A stretch of DNA of 64,000 nucleotides from positions 1,860,001 to 1,924,000 of the forward strand of contig NZ_CP065915.1 in the NCBI RefSeq assembly GCF_016134045.1. The letters run 5' to 3'. Below are positions 52,847-61,217 of the stretch, in pieces (position 1 is the first letter of the stretch; each line of letters opens with the position of its first letter). A program made the translations under genes and the position numbers. The DNA is from Pelagovum pacificum (GTDB lineage Bacteria > Pseudomonadota > Alphaproteobacteria > Rhodobacterales > Rhodobacteraceae). The notes beneath the pieces are model-generated. The model was not told where the DNA came from. It did no database searches and worked only from the letters and a program-made list of their open reading frames with translations.

Positions 52847-53860
52847 ATGCGGCGTTTGAAGCACCGCTTCGGCAAGTATGCTCGCAAATCCGGTGCAAAG
52901 CCGGGTTTGCAGCATCCCTACGGCCTCGAAGTGACGTGCCATCACATGCCCGACTGGTCCGAGCAGATCGTGCAGGACTGGTTCGCCAACCGCGCCGCGC
53001 CGTCCCGAACCAGCGGTGATCGTTCGATCCACATCCAGCGCCCCGGTGTCGAGGCCCGAGAGCTGAAGATCAAGGGTGCAGGATTTCGCGGAGGCCCGAT
53101 CCGGTTCGGCAAGCTCCTCAACCGTGGCCCCGTCTTCCCGCAGTTCGATTACGACGGCCGGCGCATGCTCGACATCGCATCGAGCCACGACGGCGCCTAC
53201 GAAGGCGGCGCCTCCATGCAGCAAGCGGTCACCGAGTGGCGCGTGTCGCGCGAGCTCGAAACTCTCGGCTACGACGTCGTGCCGTGCCTGGGCTACGGCT
53301 CGGTCACGGACGGCACGCACCGGAGCTGGTTCAGCGTGTTCGACTGGGACACCAGCTGGCTCGACAACCTCGATCCACCGAACGGGTCACCGGAAATCTA
53401 CCAGGACCTCGCGTTGCGCTCGGGTGAGCTGACTTTGGAGCTGGCGATCAAGCACGACCTGATCGGCTTCAGCTGGCTGGTGCGCGACGCGGACGGCCGG
53501 AAGATGCTGAAGGATCTTCACCCGTTCCGGCGTGCTGACGAGATCAACGTCTCCCGCGTGTCGTGGGTCATGCAGACCGTCTTCGCCTTGCATATCAACG
53601 CGCTCGCCAAGTCGGTCTTTGCCCGCAACTGGTACGGCGAGGACGCCTTGCCGGACGCGCCGCTCTGGCCGTTGTGGGCCGCCTGCCCCGACTACACGCG
53701 TGACGAATGGGACAAGCTGCGGTTCTCCCTCGTGGCGAAGTTCATGATCACGGACCCGGAGGACTTCTCCGCGGAGAGCCTCCAGACGCGCCTTGAAACT
53801 GATCGACTGACGCGACGCCTTCTTGAGCTCTGCCCGGAGAAATTCGCGGGCAGCCCGTAA
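52847..53860 (+). CDS. Unrecognised 337-residue protein, faintly SelO-like
   Basis: Start ATG 52847 has GGTGGGG upstream. No signal peptide or membrane helix. I cannot place it in a family with confidence. Segments ELKIKGAGF and AVTEWRVSRELETLGYDVVPCLGYG recall the SelO pseudokinase pattern (LKGAG ... IREFL.SEAL..LGIPTTRAL), where Lys and Glu bind nucleotide, but the downstream HG-x-NTDN-type loop of SelO is not visible; instead there is GRKMLKDLHPFRRADEIN. The upstream region is AT-rich with TATAAT at 52810. It precedes the glycosyltransferase fusion by 101 bases on the same strand. Confidence 0.7.
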   Translation: MRRLKHRFGKYARKSGAKPGLQHPYGLEVTCHHMPDWSEQIVQDWFANRAAPSRTSGDRSIHIQRPGVEARELKIKGAGFRGGPIRFGKLLNRGPVFPQFDYDGRRMLDIASSHDGAYEGGASMQQAVTEWRVSRELETLGYDVVPCLGYGSVTDGTHRSWFSVFDWDTSWLDNLDPPNGSPEIYQDLALRSGELTLELAIKHDLIGFSWLVRDADGRKMLKDLHPFRRADEINVSRVSWVMQTVFALHINALAKSVFARNWYGEDALPDAPLWPLWAACPDYTRDEWDKLRFSLVAKFMITDPEDFSAESLQTRLETDRLTRRLLELCPEKFAGSP

Positions 53861-53927
53861 GCTTCGGACGGCGAGAAACACTACATCGGGCAAGGGTTTG
53901 AAAACCTGTTCTGTTTTGCGCCCCTAT

Positions 53928-53940
53928 TGACCTAAGGTCA
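53928..53940. promoter_or_regulatory. Palindrome TGACC-TAA-GGTCA before the glycosyltransferase fusion
   Basis: A perfect 5-bp dyad with a 3-base centre, 21 bases before the start codon at 53962. The same half-site occurs in the luxR-type gene's upstream region (56598-56615). Possible operator. Confidence 0.4.
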
Positions 53941-53961
53941 TGCAGGCACAGAAGGGCTCGC

Positions 53962-56502
53962 ATGGAACTTCAGCACGGCATTCTTCGCGAGGCAGAACCT
54001 GGCACTCAGAAGATTATTCTCGCGTTTTCATTTCGTTACGATGCACACCTCATCCCGCCCTTCCTCGAGAATCTCGGCCCCTCGGTGCACGAATGGGTTG
54101 CCCTCGACGACCGAGTCGCCAACGAACACCTGACCGACGAGCGTATCCGGAGGAGCCGTCTTCTCGCGGCCTGCCGTGATCGTGGCGCGGACTGGATCCT
54201 TGCCGCCGATCCCGACGAGCGTTTCGAGGACCGTCTGAAGAGCCACATCACACGGCTCGCGCGGCCCGAGAAGGACGTCATCTGGTCGTTCCACCTGCGC
54301 GAGATGTACAGCCCCACGGCCTGGCGGTCCGATGGTCTCTGGGGGCGCAAGCAACGGCCGAGCCTCTATCCCATCACGCCCGACGCCGAGGTGTCGACCA
54401 CCACGCTACACGGTCACTGGTTCAGCTACGACACGCCGAAACCGGCGCGGCGCAGCGGACTCGCCTTCTACCACTTGCGGATGATCGATCCGGAGCGCCG
54501 CCGGCTGAGGCGCGCGCTCTATGCCACCGCCGATCCCGACCGGGTCTTTCAGGAGATCGGGTATGATTACCTCGACGACGAGCGAACGCTCACGTTGGAA
54601 GAAATCGCGCCAGAGAATGCCTATACCCCCTTGCATGAAGAGGACGGCGGCCTCTGGGCCCCCTCCCCCGAGGCGCTCGGAACGCCGACGCGGGACCGGA
54701 ACTGGAACCGCTTCGCGATGGCGCGGCGCTACAACCAACCCGGTGACGCGGCGGTGCGCAGCCTGCTGGCTGACGATATCTTAGCTGAGGGAGACGCGGA
54801 GGGTGACCCCGACGCGCGGCGCATCGCCGCCGCGCAGAAGGCCCGCGCGGGGGACCTGACGGCAGCCATCGAGATGCTCGAGCAAGCCGGCGAGAGCGCG
54901 GCAAAGCGGTTCTGGCTCAGCCGGCTTCGCGCGCGGATGGGCGCGCGGTCCGAAGCCCTTGCCGACGCGCAACGCGCGCTGGAGCTTGCCCCGTCGTCCG
55001 ACACGTTGCGCAAACAAGTCGTGCGACTGAGTACGGGCCCAACGGACTTCGCGGACGACCGGGCGCTCTGGCGGCAGTGGATCAGCGGCGCGGCGACGAT
55101 CCGCGAAGGCAGCCGTGTCCGGACAGATGCGCCGATCACGGCCGTGGTGATCGGCTACCGCGCGCCGCCCGACCTCGCGACCGCCGTGCGGAGCCTGGTC
55201 ACGCAGGATGAGCCGGCTGAGATCGTCGTGGTGAACAGCGGGGGCGGATCTCCCGACCGGGTGCTCGGCGAACTCGTCGACCAGGTGCGCCTGATCGCGG
55301 TGGAAGAACGCCTTTTCGTCGGAGCCGCCCGCAATATCGGGATCGACGCCAGCACCGCGCCGGTTGTCGCCTTCCTCGCCTCGGACTGCGCCGCCGAGCC
55401 CGGCTGGGTCTCCGGCCGGCTCGTCCGGCACGCGACGGCTCCGGCGACCGGCAGCGCGGTCATCGCCCATGATCCGCACAACCCGGCAAGCCTCGTCGGG
55501 AGCGTGTGGATGCACTGGCGACGCTGGCCGAATACCGAGGACGAGGCCCACGAACCCTATGGCCTCTCCTACGACCGGTGGCTGTTCGGCTCCCTGGGAT
55601 ATTTCTCATCTCACCTTCGCGTGGCCGAGGATACGGCGTTCAATCGGCGGGTCCACCAGCGGTTCGACATCGACTGGTCACCTGAGATCGTCACGACCCA
55701 TCGCTACGCCCGGTCATTGCCCGGCATCGCGTGGGACATTTTCAAGCGCGGGCGACGGCGCGCGGCGGACGAATTCGCCAGCATTCAGGCGACCGGCAAG
55801 GAGCGCTGGCCGGAGCTGAAACGGCGTCGGCGTATCCGGCACATGAACTCGCGTCGCCAGTCGTTCCGGATGGCGGGTGTCGGTCGGCTAAAGCAGATGG
55901 TCGTGCGGCAGATGATCCGCGTCGTCTCCTGGGCCGATGTCGCGGGCCTGCTGTCGGCGGCGCGCAAGACCCGGACGGCCGGACAGCTCGCCGCGCAGGC
56001 GGAGCAGATTGTCGACCGGGATCCCGCTGGCGCCCTGCGTCACGTGAGCGAGGCGCGGCGCCTCTGTCCGCAGGTGCCGCGCTTCCGGTTGCAAGAGACA
56101 CGGACCCTTGCGCGCCAAGTGCCGCCCTGCCCGACCGAGACGCTGGTCGAGGCTTACCAGGTCGCCGCAGGTCTGGTCCCGAACGACCCGACGGCGGCGA
56201 TTGAGCTCTATCAGCATTTGCTGGATCGATCTGAGGCCGCGACCGCGCTGTCGGTGGCGGAGCGCAACTGGCAGATGGCCCCGCATCTGTCCGCCCACGC
56301 GATCGGTGCCGCGCGTGCGGCGATGACCATCGGGTCGTGGGACATCGCGCGGCTCTATGTCGAGTTGGCGCTGATGACCTCGCCCTGGAACCCTGAGGGC
56401 CACAGCTTGGCCGCACGGTTGCACGAGCGAAGCGGCGATCTGACCGCGATGAAGTTGCGGCGCGAGGCTGCGCTTGGGCTGGCGATCAAGGCCGAGGCCT
56501 GA
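53962..56502 (+). CDS. Large glycosyltransferase/TPR fusion protein
   Basis: 846 residues. Residues about 15-250: an N-terminal glycosyltransferase-like domain (IILAFSFRYDAHLIPPFLENLG; GADWILAADPDERFEDRL with a D-x-D-type motif). About 280-365: TPR-like helices (LLADDILAEGD..., AIEMLEQAGESAAKRFWLSRLRARMGARSEALADAQRALEL). About 390-620: a GT2 domain (ITAVVIGYRAPPDLATAVRSLVTQDEPAEIVVVNSGGGS, FVGAARNIGIDASTAPVVAFLASDCAAEPGW). About 660-846: further TPR-like helices. Probably soluble. Two sugar-transfer modules in one chain with protein-protein repeats suggest ordered synthesis or protein glycosylation; acceptor unknown. Confidence 0.8.
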   Translation: MELQHGILREAEPGTQKIILAFSFRYDAHLIPPFLENLGPSVHEWVALDDRVANEHLTDERIRRSRLLAACRDRGADWILAADPDERFEDRLKSHITRLARPEKDVIWSFHLREMYSPTAWRSDGLWGRKQRPSLYPITPDAEVSTTTLHGHWFSYDTPKPARRSGLAFYHLRMIDPERRRLRRALYATADPDRVFQEIGYDYLDDERTLTLEEIAPENAYTPLHEEDGGLWAPSPEALGTPTRDRNWNRFAMARRYNQPGDAAVRSLLADDILAEGDAEGDPDARRIAAAQKARAGDLTAAIEMLEQAGESAAKRFWLSRLRARMGARSEALADAQRALELAPSSDTLRKQVVRLSTGPTDFADDRALWRQWISGAATIREGSRVRTDAPITAVVIGYRAPPDLATAVRSLVTQDEPAEIVVVNSGGGSPDRVLGELVDQVRLIAVEERLFVGAARNIGIDASTAPVVAFLASDCAAEPGWVSGRLVRHATAPATGSAVIAHDPHNPASLVGSVWMHWRRWPNTEDEAHEPYGLSYDRWLFGSLGYFSSHLRVAEDTAFNRRVHQRFDIDWSPEIVTTHRYARSLPGIAWDIFKRGRRRAADEFASIQATGKERWPELKRRRRIRHMNSRRQSFRMAGVGRLKQMVVRQMIRVVSWADVAGLLSAARKTRTAGQLAAQAEQIVDRDPAGALRHVSEARRLCPQVPRFRLQETRTLARQVPPCPTETLVEAYQVAAGLVPNDPTAAIELYQHLLDRSEAATALSVAERNWQMAPHLSAHAIGAARAAMTIGSWDIARLYVELALMTSPWNPEGHSLAARLHERSGDLTAMKLRREAALGLAIKAEA

Positions 56503-56540
56503 GCGCACAAAGCGACATGAATATCAGATCCGTGCGCTCC

Positions 56541-56615
56541 TGCGTCGCATGACGCAAGAAAAACACGGGGTTTTAGCAAGTCAGGTATTCAATACCTTTT
56601 GACCGGATGGTCAAA
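56541..56615. promoter_or_regulatory. Three palindromes upstream of the LuxR-type gene
   Basis: TGCGTC-GCAT-GACGCA (56541-56556), GGTATT-C-AATACC (56584-56596) and TTTGACC-GGAT-GGTCAAA (56598-56615) lie within 150 bases before the start codon. The last also contains TTGACC, usable as a -35. At least one is likely an operator, perhaps for autoregulation. Confidence 0.5.
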
Positions 56616-56688
56616 TCCCCCTAAGCATTTGCGCAAGGTGCCGCGCACCGGTCGGACGCGGCGGCAGCCGAAGTCGAGGGACCTAACC

Positions 56689-57438
56689 ATGAGCAAGTTG
56701 ATCGAATATCTCGAGGCGCTGACCAACGCCACGACGGTGCAGGACGCTTGGGAACTGCACGTCGAGAAAATGGCAAGTTACGGCTTCGACCGTCTGCTCT
56801 ACGGGTTCACGCGCTATCGATCACGCGGCTCTCTCGGCGATCCGCAGGACTGGATCGTCCTGACGAACCACTCGGCCGAATACATGGACGTCTTCATCGA
56901 CGAAGGTCTCTATTTCCACGCACCGATGGTCCGCTGGGCGCTCGAGAACAACGGTGCCTGCTCGTGGCGCTGGATCGCGGAGCCCGGCAACCTGACCGCC
57001 GCCGAAGAGCGTGTGGTCGAGTTCAACCGCTCCATGGGCGTGACCTGCGGCTACACGATCAGCTTCCGCTCGGTGTCGGAGCGGACCAAGGGGGCCATCG
57101 CGCTGACCGGAACGCGCGACATGAGCCAGCAACAGGTTGAGGAGATCTGGGCCGAACACGGGTCCGACCTCGTGGTGATGAACAACGTCGCTCACCTCAA
57201 GCTGCTGTCCCTGCCCTACGCCGGGTCGCGCACGCTCACCCGGCGGCAGAAGGAAGTGCTGCAGTGGGTCGGCGACGGCAAGACGACGCAGGATATCGCG
57301 CTGCTGCTCGGCCTCACGCCGGCGACCGTGGAGAAGCACCTGCGCCTCGCCCGCGAAGCGCTGGATGTTGAGACGACCGCCCAGGCGGTGCTCAAGGCGT
57401 CCTTCTACAACCAGATGTTCGTTCTCGAAGGCGCGTGA
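56689..57438 (+). CDS. LuxR-family regulator with autoinducer-binding domain (orphan/solo)
   Basis: 249 residues from ATG 56689, with GAGGG upstream. N-terminal autoinducer-binding domain: FDRLLYGFTRYRSRGSLGDPQDWIVLTNHSAEYMDVFIDEGLYFHAPMVRWALENNGACSWRW contains the Tyr/Trp/Asp positions that line acyl-homoserine-lactone pockets; C-terminal LuxR HTH LTRRQKEVLQWVGDGKTTQDIALLLGLTPATVEKHLRLAREALDV. No luxI-type synthase lies in the window, so it is a solo regulator here. Position next to tsf-rpsB is shared by roseobacters. Several palindromes lie upstream and downstream. Confidence 0.9.
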   Translation: MSKLIEYLEALTNATTVQDAWELHVEKMASYGFDRLLYGFTRYRSRGSLGDPQDWIVLTNHSAEYMDVFIDEGLYFHAPMVRWALENNGACSWRWIAEPGNLTAAEERVVEFNRSMGVTCGYTISFRSVSERTKGAIALTGTRDMSQQQVEEIWAEHGSDLVVMNNVAHLKLLSLPYAGSRTLTRRQKEVLQWVGDGKTTQDIALLLGLTPATVEKHLRLAREALDVETTAQAVLKASFYNQMFVLEGA

Positions 57439-57837
57439 GCCTGAAAGCTTCGGCTTGTTGCGTGTTACGCGACGTCGAACGGCATGAAATTTCAGGTGGT
57501 ATGGTTTCCCTGACTTTGCCTTACCAAAGGTAAATGGCACCTTTCACGTGTTCCGTGAGTGGTCGCCTTAGGCGAGGGAACAACGGCCTGTAACCCCTTG
57601 TAGATTAAAGGGCTCTGCCTGCCGACCGGGAAACCGGACGCTGGTTCCGCCGTGGAATTACCCCTCGGCGGGCCGGCACCAAATAGCAGGGTGCCTGTCC
57701 TGATCCATCCCCTGGATGCATCCCTGTCCCAACGGCGGCATCGTCACTCCCGAGGCGATGCCGCCACCCCTTCCCCGATCATGTTACAGGCGACCGAACC
57801 GCCCTGCCCTGCCATGTTACAGGTGGGCTGCCGGCAC
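57439..57837. other. Structured intergenic region between the LuxR-type gene and tsf
   Basis: About 400 bases without a credible gene but rich in dyads: TTACC-AAA-GGTAA (57521-57533), TCGCC-TTA-GGCGA (57563-57575), CCGG-GAAA-CCGG with a GNRA-type tetraloop (57626-57637), CCGCCG with CGGCGG (57647-57671) and GGCACC with GGTGCC (57675-57695). A direct repeat CATGTTACAGG occurs at 57780 and 57813. This could encode a small structured RNA or the 3' end of the luxR-type mRNA. It matches none of tmRNA, 6S, SRP RNA or RNase P as far as I can judge. Confidence 0.4.
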
Positions 57838-57864
57838 GAAAAAGGGCGCCCGAAGGCGCCCTTT
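57838..57864 (-). terminator. Rho-independent terminator of rpsB-tsf
   Basis: On the minus strand AAAGGGCGCC-TTCG-GGCGCCCTTT is a perfect 10-bp stem with a UUCG tetraloop, followed by TT and then CG; with the stem's own T residues this gives a run of five U. It starts 22 bases after the tsf stop. Confidence 0.85.
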
Positions 57865-57886
57865 CCGAACCGTGGTGCGAGAGGCT

Positions 57887-58762
57887 TCAGCCCTGAGCCG
57901 CTTTCGCGACTTCGGCGGCAAAATCCTCTTCCTTCTTCTCGATGCCTTCACCGACCTGCAGGCGAACGAACGCCTTGATCGTGGCGCCGGCTTCTTCGGC
58001 GGCCTTGGCAACGGTCAGGTCGGGGTTCACGACGAACTGCTGACCCAGCAGCGTGACCTCGGCCATGAACTTCTTCATGCGGCCTTCGATCATCTTCTCG
58101 ATCACCTGCTCCGGCTTGCCGGACTCGCGGGCGATATCGATCTGGATCTGACGCTCTTTCTCGACCACGGCGGGGTCGAGATCGGCTTCGGACAGGGACG
58201 CCGGGTTGGCAGCGGCGATGTGCATCGCGACCTGCTTGCCGAACGCTTCGTCACCACCGTCGAGCGCGACGAGCACGCCGATGTTGCCCATGCCGGGGGC
58301 AGCCGCGTTGTGGACGTAGGAGGCGACCGTCTCGGCCTCGACCTTCGCCATGCGGCGGACCGACATGTTCTCACCGATCGTGGCGATCTTGTCGGTTACG
58401 GTGTCCTTCACGGACTTGCCGCCGAGATCGGTCTCGAGCAGCGTCTCGGTGTCGTTCACGGCCAGCGCGGCCTGGGCGATCTTGCCGACCATCTCCTGAA
58501 ACTCGGAGTTCTTGGCGACGAAGTCGGTTTCGGCGTTCACCTCGACAGCGACACCAGTGCCGCCGTCAACGGCAACGGCGACGAGGCCCTCGGCCGCGGT
58601 CCGGCCGGATTTCTTGGCCGCCGTGGCCAGACCCTTGGTGCGCAGCCAGTCGACCGCGGCGTCCATGTCGCCGTCGGTTTCGGTCAGCGCCTTCTTGGCG
58701 TCCATCATGCCTGCGCCCGTGCTTTCGCGCAGTTGCTTCACCATCGCAGCGGTAACCGCCAT
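57887..58762 (-). CDS. tsf: Translation elongation factor Ts
   Basis: 291 residues from ATG 58762, with AAGGAGA 7 bases upstream; a GTG two codons earlier is less likely. It is the guanine-nucleotide exchange factor for EF-Tu. Signatures: [58 protein letters not shown] (UBA-like domain plus TDVPF-like start) and [20 protein letters not shown], with two dimerisation domains. It follows rpsB with 77 bases between, the universal order. Confidence 0.97.
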   Translation of the reverse strand: MAVTAAMVKQLRESTGAGMMDAKKALTETDGDMDAAVDWLRTKGLATAAKKSGRTAAEGLVAVAVDGGTGVAVEVNAETDFVAKNSEFQEMVGKIAQAALAVNDTETLLETDLGGKSVKDTVTDKIATIGENMSVRRMAKVEAETVASYVHNAAAPGMGNIGVLVALDGGDEAFGKQVAMHIAAANPASLSEADLDPAVVEKERQIQIDIARESGKPEQVIEKMIEGRMKKFMAEVTLLGQQFVVNPDLTVAKAAEEAGATIKAFVRLQVGEGIEKKEEDFAAEVAKAAQG

Positions 58763-58839
58763 GATCACTCTCCTTAAGACGTTAGGGGCGTCCGGGCGTG
58801 GCTACGCCCGAACGATGACATGTCAGTGACGGGTCCGGC

Positions 58840-59715
58840 TCAGGCGGACTCGGACTTTTCCTTGCTGTCCTTGTTGTCGAGATCGTAGGGCGCGTCCTCG
58901 GGCAGGGTCGAGGTGGCGTGCCCGGTCTCGACACCGGTGCTTTGAGCGGCGGCTTCGCTCTGCTCTTCGGCAAGCGTCTGCTCGGCAAGGGCTTCCATCT
59001 CGCCGAGGTCGACGCCGGCGGCGCCGAGCTGGGCGGACATGCCGTCAAGGGCGGCGCGGGCGGCGAGATCGCAGTAGAGCGAGATCGCACGCGCGGCGTC
59101 GTCGTTACCGGGGATGATGAAGTCCACGCCATCGGGCGAGCAGTTGGTATCGACGATCGCGACGACCGGGATGCCGAGCTTCTTGGCTTCGGCGATCGCC
59201 AGGTCTTCCTTGTTGACGTCGATGACGAACAGCAGGTCAGGAACGCCGCCCATCTCGCGGATACCACCGAGCGAGGCGGTCAGTTTGCCCTGCTCGCGCT
59301 CCATGCCGAGACGCTCTTTCTTGGTGAGACCCTCGAAGCCCTGATCGGCGGCCTCGTCGATCGCGCGAAGGCGGCCGATCGACTGGGAGACGGTCTGCCA
59401 GTTGGTCAGCGTGCCGCCGAGCCAGCGGTGGTTCATGTAGTACTGGGCGCACTTCTCGGCGGCCTCGGCGATCGGCTTCTGGGCCTGACGCTTGGTGCCG
59501 ACGAACAGGACGCGGCCGCCCTTGGCGACGGTGTCGCGGATCACCTGCAGAGCCTGGTCCAGCAGCGGGACGGTCTGGGTGAGGTCCATGATGTGGATGC
59601 CGTTGCGGGCGCCGTAGATAAATTCGCCCATCTTCGGGTTCCAGCGCTGAGTCTGGTGGCCGAAGTGAACGCCAGCTTCCAGCAGCTGACGCATAGTGAA
59701 CTCGGGAAGAGCCAT
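58840..59715 (-). CDS. rpsB: 30S ribosomal protein S2
   Basis: 291 residues from ATG 59715 (AAGGAA upstream). Signatures: [49 protein letters not shown] and [49 protein letters not shown]. The acidic C-terminal extension of about 60 residues (many Glu, Ala, Ser, Asp) is typical of alphaproteobacteria. First gene of the rpsB-tsf operon. Confidence 0.97.
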   Translation of the reverse strand: MALPEFTMRQLLEAGVHFGHQTQRWNPKMGEFIYGARNGIHIMDLTQTVPLLDQALQVIRDTVAKGGRVLFVGTKRQAQKPIAEAAEKCAQYYMNHRWLGGTLTNWQTVSQSIGRLRAIDEAADQGFEGLTKKERLGMEREQGKLTASLGGIREMGGVPDLLFVIDVNKEDLAIAEAKKLGIPVVAIVDTNCSPDGVDFIIPGNDDAARAISLYCDLAARAALDGMSAQLGAAGVDLGEMEALAEQTLAEEQSEAAAQSTGVETGHATSTLPEDAPYDLDNKDSKEKSESA

Positions 59716-59835
59716 ACGTGTCGTTCCTTTTTCCGGTTTCAGCCTCGGCGGGGGATCAACCAAATGGTCAACCGGTGGACGGTCCGGGATGTCTCCCCGG
59801 ATACGCCCGCCCCCGCCTGCGGGATTGAGTGGTGC

Positions 59836-59864
59836 CCCCTACTCTGCCCTCGCGCTCAATGCAA
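59836..59864 (-). promoter_or_regulatory. Putative promoter of rpsB-tsf
   Basis: On the minus strand TTGCAT (59864-59859), 17 bases, TAGGGG (59841-59836). The resulting leader of about 110 bases before rpsB contains GC-rich dyads and could host S2 feedback control. No other candidate lies in the gap. Confidence 0.4.
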
Positions 59865-59879
59865 GGGCAAAACCGCCGC

Positions 59880-61217
59880 TCAGAGAAGCGTGCGCTCCAC
59901 GACCCACCAGGTCCCGATCAGCGCGATCAGGATAGAGGCGGGCCGCGCGACGACGGCCTCGTAAGGCATTTCGGTGTCGGTCGCCGTCGAGGCGGCGCAG
60001 AGGCCGAGCAGGATCGCAACCGCCGCGAACAGCGGGACGAGGTCGCCGGTGCTGCCGACGTTGGGCAGGATGACCGCAGCCACCGGGATAACGGCGAGCG
60101 CCAGCAGCAGGTAGATCGCGGAGCCGAGGAGGTTCGTGCGCCCCTCCTCTTCGCCGCTGACGGCGACACGGGTGATCATGAAGGCAACCGCGATGACGGC
60201 GAGCTGGCCGATTTCCACCCCGACGTTGAAACCGATGAGTGCGGGGACGAATCCGCTGTCGGGCAGGCCATAGTCGGCAAGAACGCTGGCGAAGCCGAGG
60301 CCGTGCAACAGCCCGAAGCCGAAGACCACGAACGGTCGCCAGAGCGAGAGCGACCCCTCGCGGTAGATGTTCTCGACCGCGACATAGACGATCGAGGCCG
60401 CGATGATCGGCTCGACCACGCTGGCCGGAACATTGACGATGTCGAGCGCGGCCAGCGCCAGCGTGATCGTATGCGCCACCGTGAAGGCCGACACCTGCCA
60501 GAGCAGCGTTCCGATCCGCGGGCTGAGCAGGAAGAGCCCGAGCACGAACAGGATGTGATCGTGACCAAGCGGCACGATATGGTCGATGCCGACGGGAATA
60601 TAGTTGAGTAACGCCGCCATCCCTGTGACGGCGCTGCCGCCGGCGAGCGCGATCGGCGGGCTCATCGCGCCGCCTTCGAGGTAGCCGTCGTAGGGATCGC
60701 CCACGCCCTGCTGACGCAGGACCAGCGCACCAAGGCGCGGCGCCCAGCCGACTTCTGCTTCGCGCGCCCCGTCGGGAAGCGCGGCAGTGAAGGTGAAGCT
60801 GGAAGAGCGGGCCAGCTCGGTATCACCGACCTCGGGGACAATGACGTCGGTCAGTTCCAGCGGCAGCGGCTCCCCGCCCGGCACGCGCACCGTGATGTCG
60901 GCGGCGATCTGGTCCCACGCGGCGCGGAAACGCTCGGCCATCTCTTCGGGCGGCAGCGCGCGAAGCTCGTCGTAAAGCTCGGCATTCTCGGCGTCGTTCG
61001 TGTCCTCGAGCCCCTCGAGGTCGATTCCGGCGACGAAGCTTTCGATGTTGCCGGCGATGGCGAAGGACAGCGTGCCGTCCGACTGCGTCATGTCGCCGAT
61101 CGAGGGCGTGACCTCGTGGGCCCGGGCGACGGACACCATGGTCATCCAGACGGCGAGCGCGACCGACAGAACGGCTGACAGCCGCACCCCTTTCGCGACC
61201 TGAACGAACTTGACCAT
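59880..61217 (-). CDS. HupE/UreJ family membrane protein with large exported N-terminal domain
   Basis: 445 residues from ATG 61217. A signal peptide or first helix (LSAVLSVALAVWMTMVSVARAHEV) leads to an extracytoplasmic domain of about 180 residues (HEVTPSIGDMTQSDGTLSFAIAGNIESFVAGIDLEG...). The C-terminal half is a six- to seven-helix HupE_UreJ_2 domain: VGIDHIVPLGHDHILFVLGLFLLSPRIGTLLWQVSAFTVAHTITLALAAL and FGFGLLHGLGFASVLADYGLP with the conserved His residues. Relatives are linked to nickel or cobalt handling, but no hydrogenase or urease genes are near, so the metal role is uncertain. Confidence 0.8.
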   Translation of the reverse strand: MVKFVQVAKGVRLSAVLSVALAVWMTMVSVARAHEVTPSIGDMTQSDGTLSFAIAGNIESFVAGIDLEGLEDTNDAENAELYDELRALPPEEMAERFRAAWDQIAADITVRVPGGEPLPLELTDVIVPEVGDTELARSSSFTFTAALPDGAREAEVGWAPRLGALVLRQQGVGDPYDGYLEGGAMSPPIALAGGSAVTGMAALLNYIPVGIDHIVPLGHDHILFVLGLFLLSPRIGTLLWQVSAFTVAHTITLALAALDIVNVPASVVEPIIAASIVYVAVENIYREGSLSLWRPFVVFGFGLLHGLGFASVLADYGLPDSGFVPALIGFNVGVEIGQLAVIAVAFMITRVAVSGEEEGRTNLLGSAIYLLLALAVIPVAAVILPNVGSTGDLVPLFAAVAILLGLCAASTATDTEMPYEAVVARPASILIALIGTWWVVERTLL

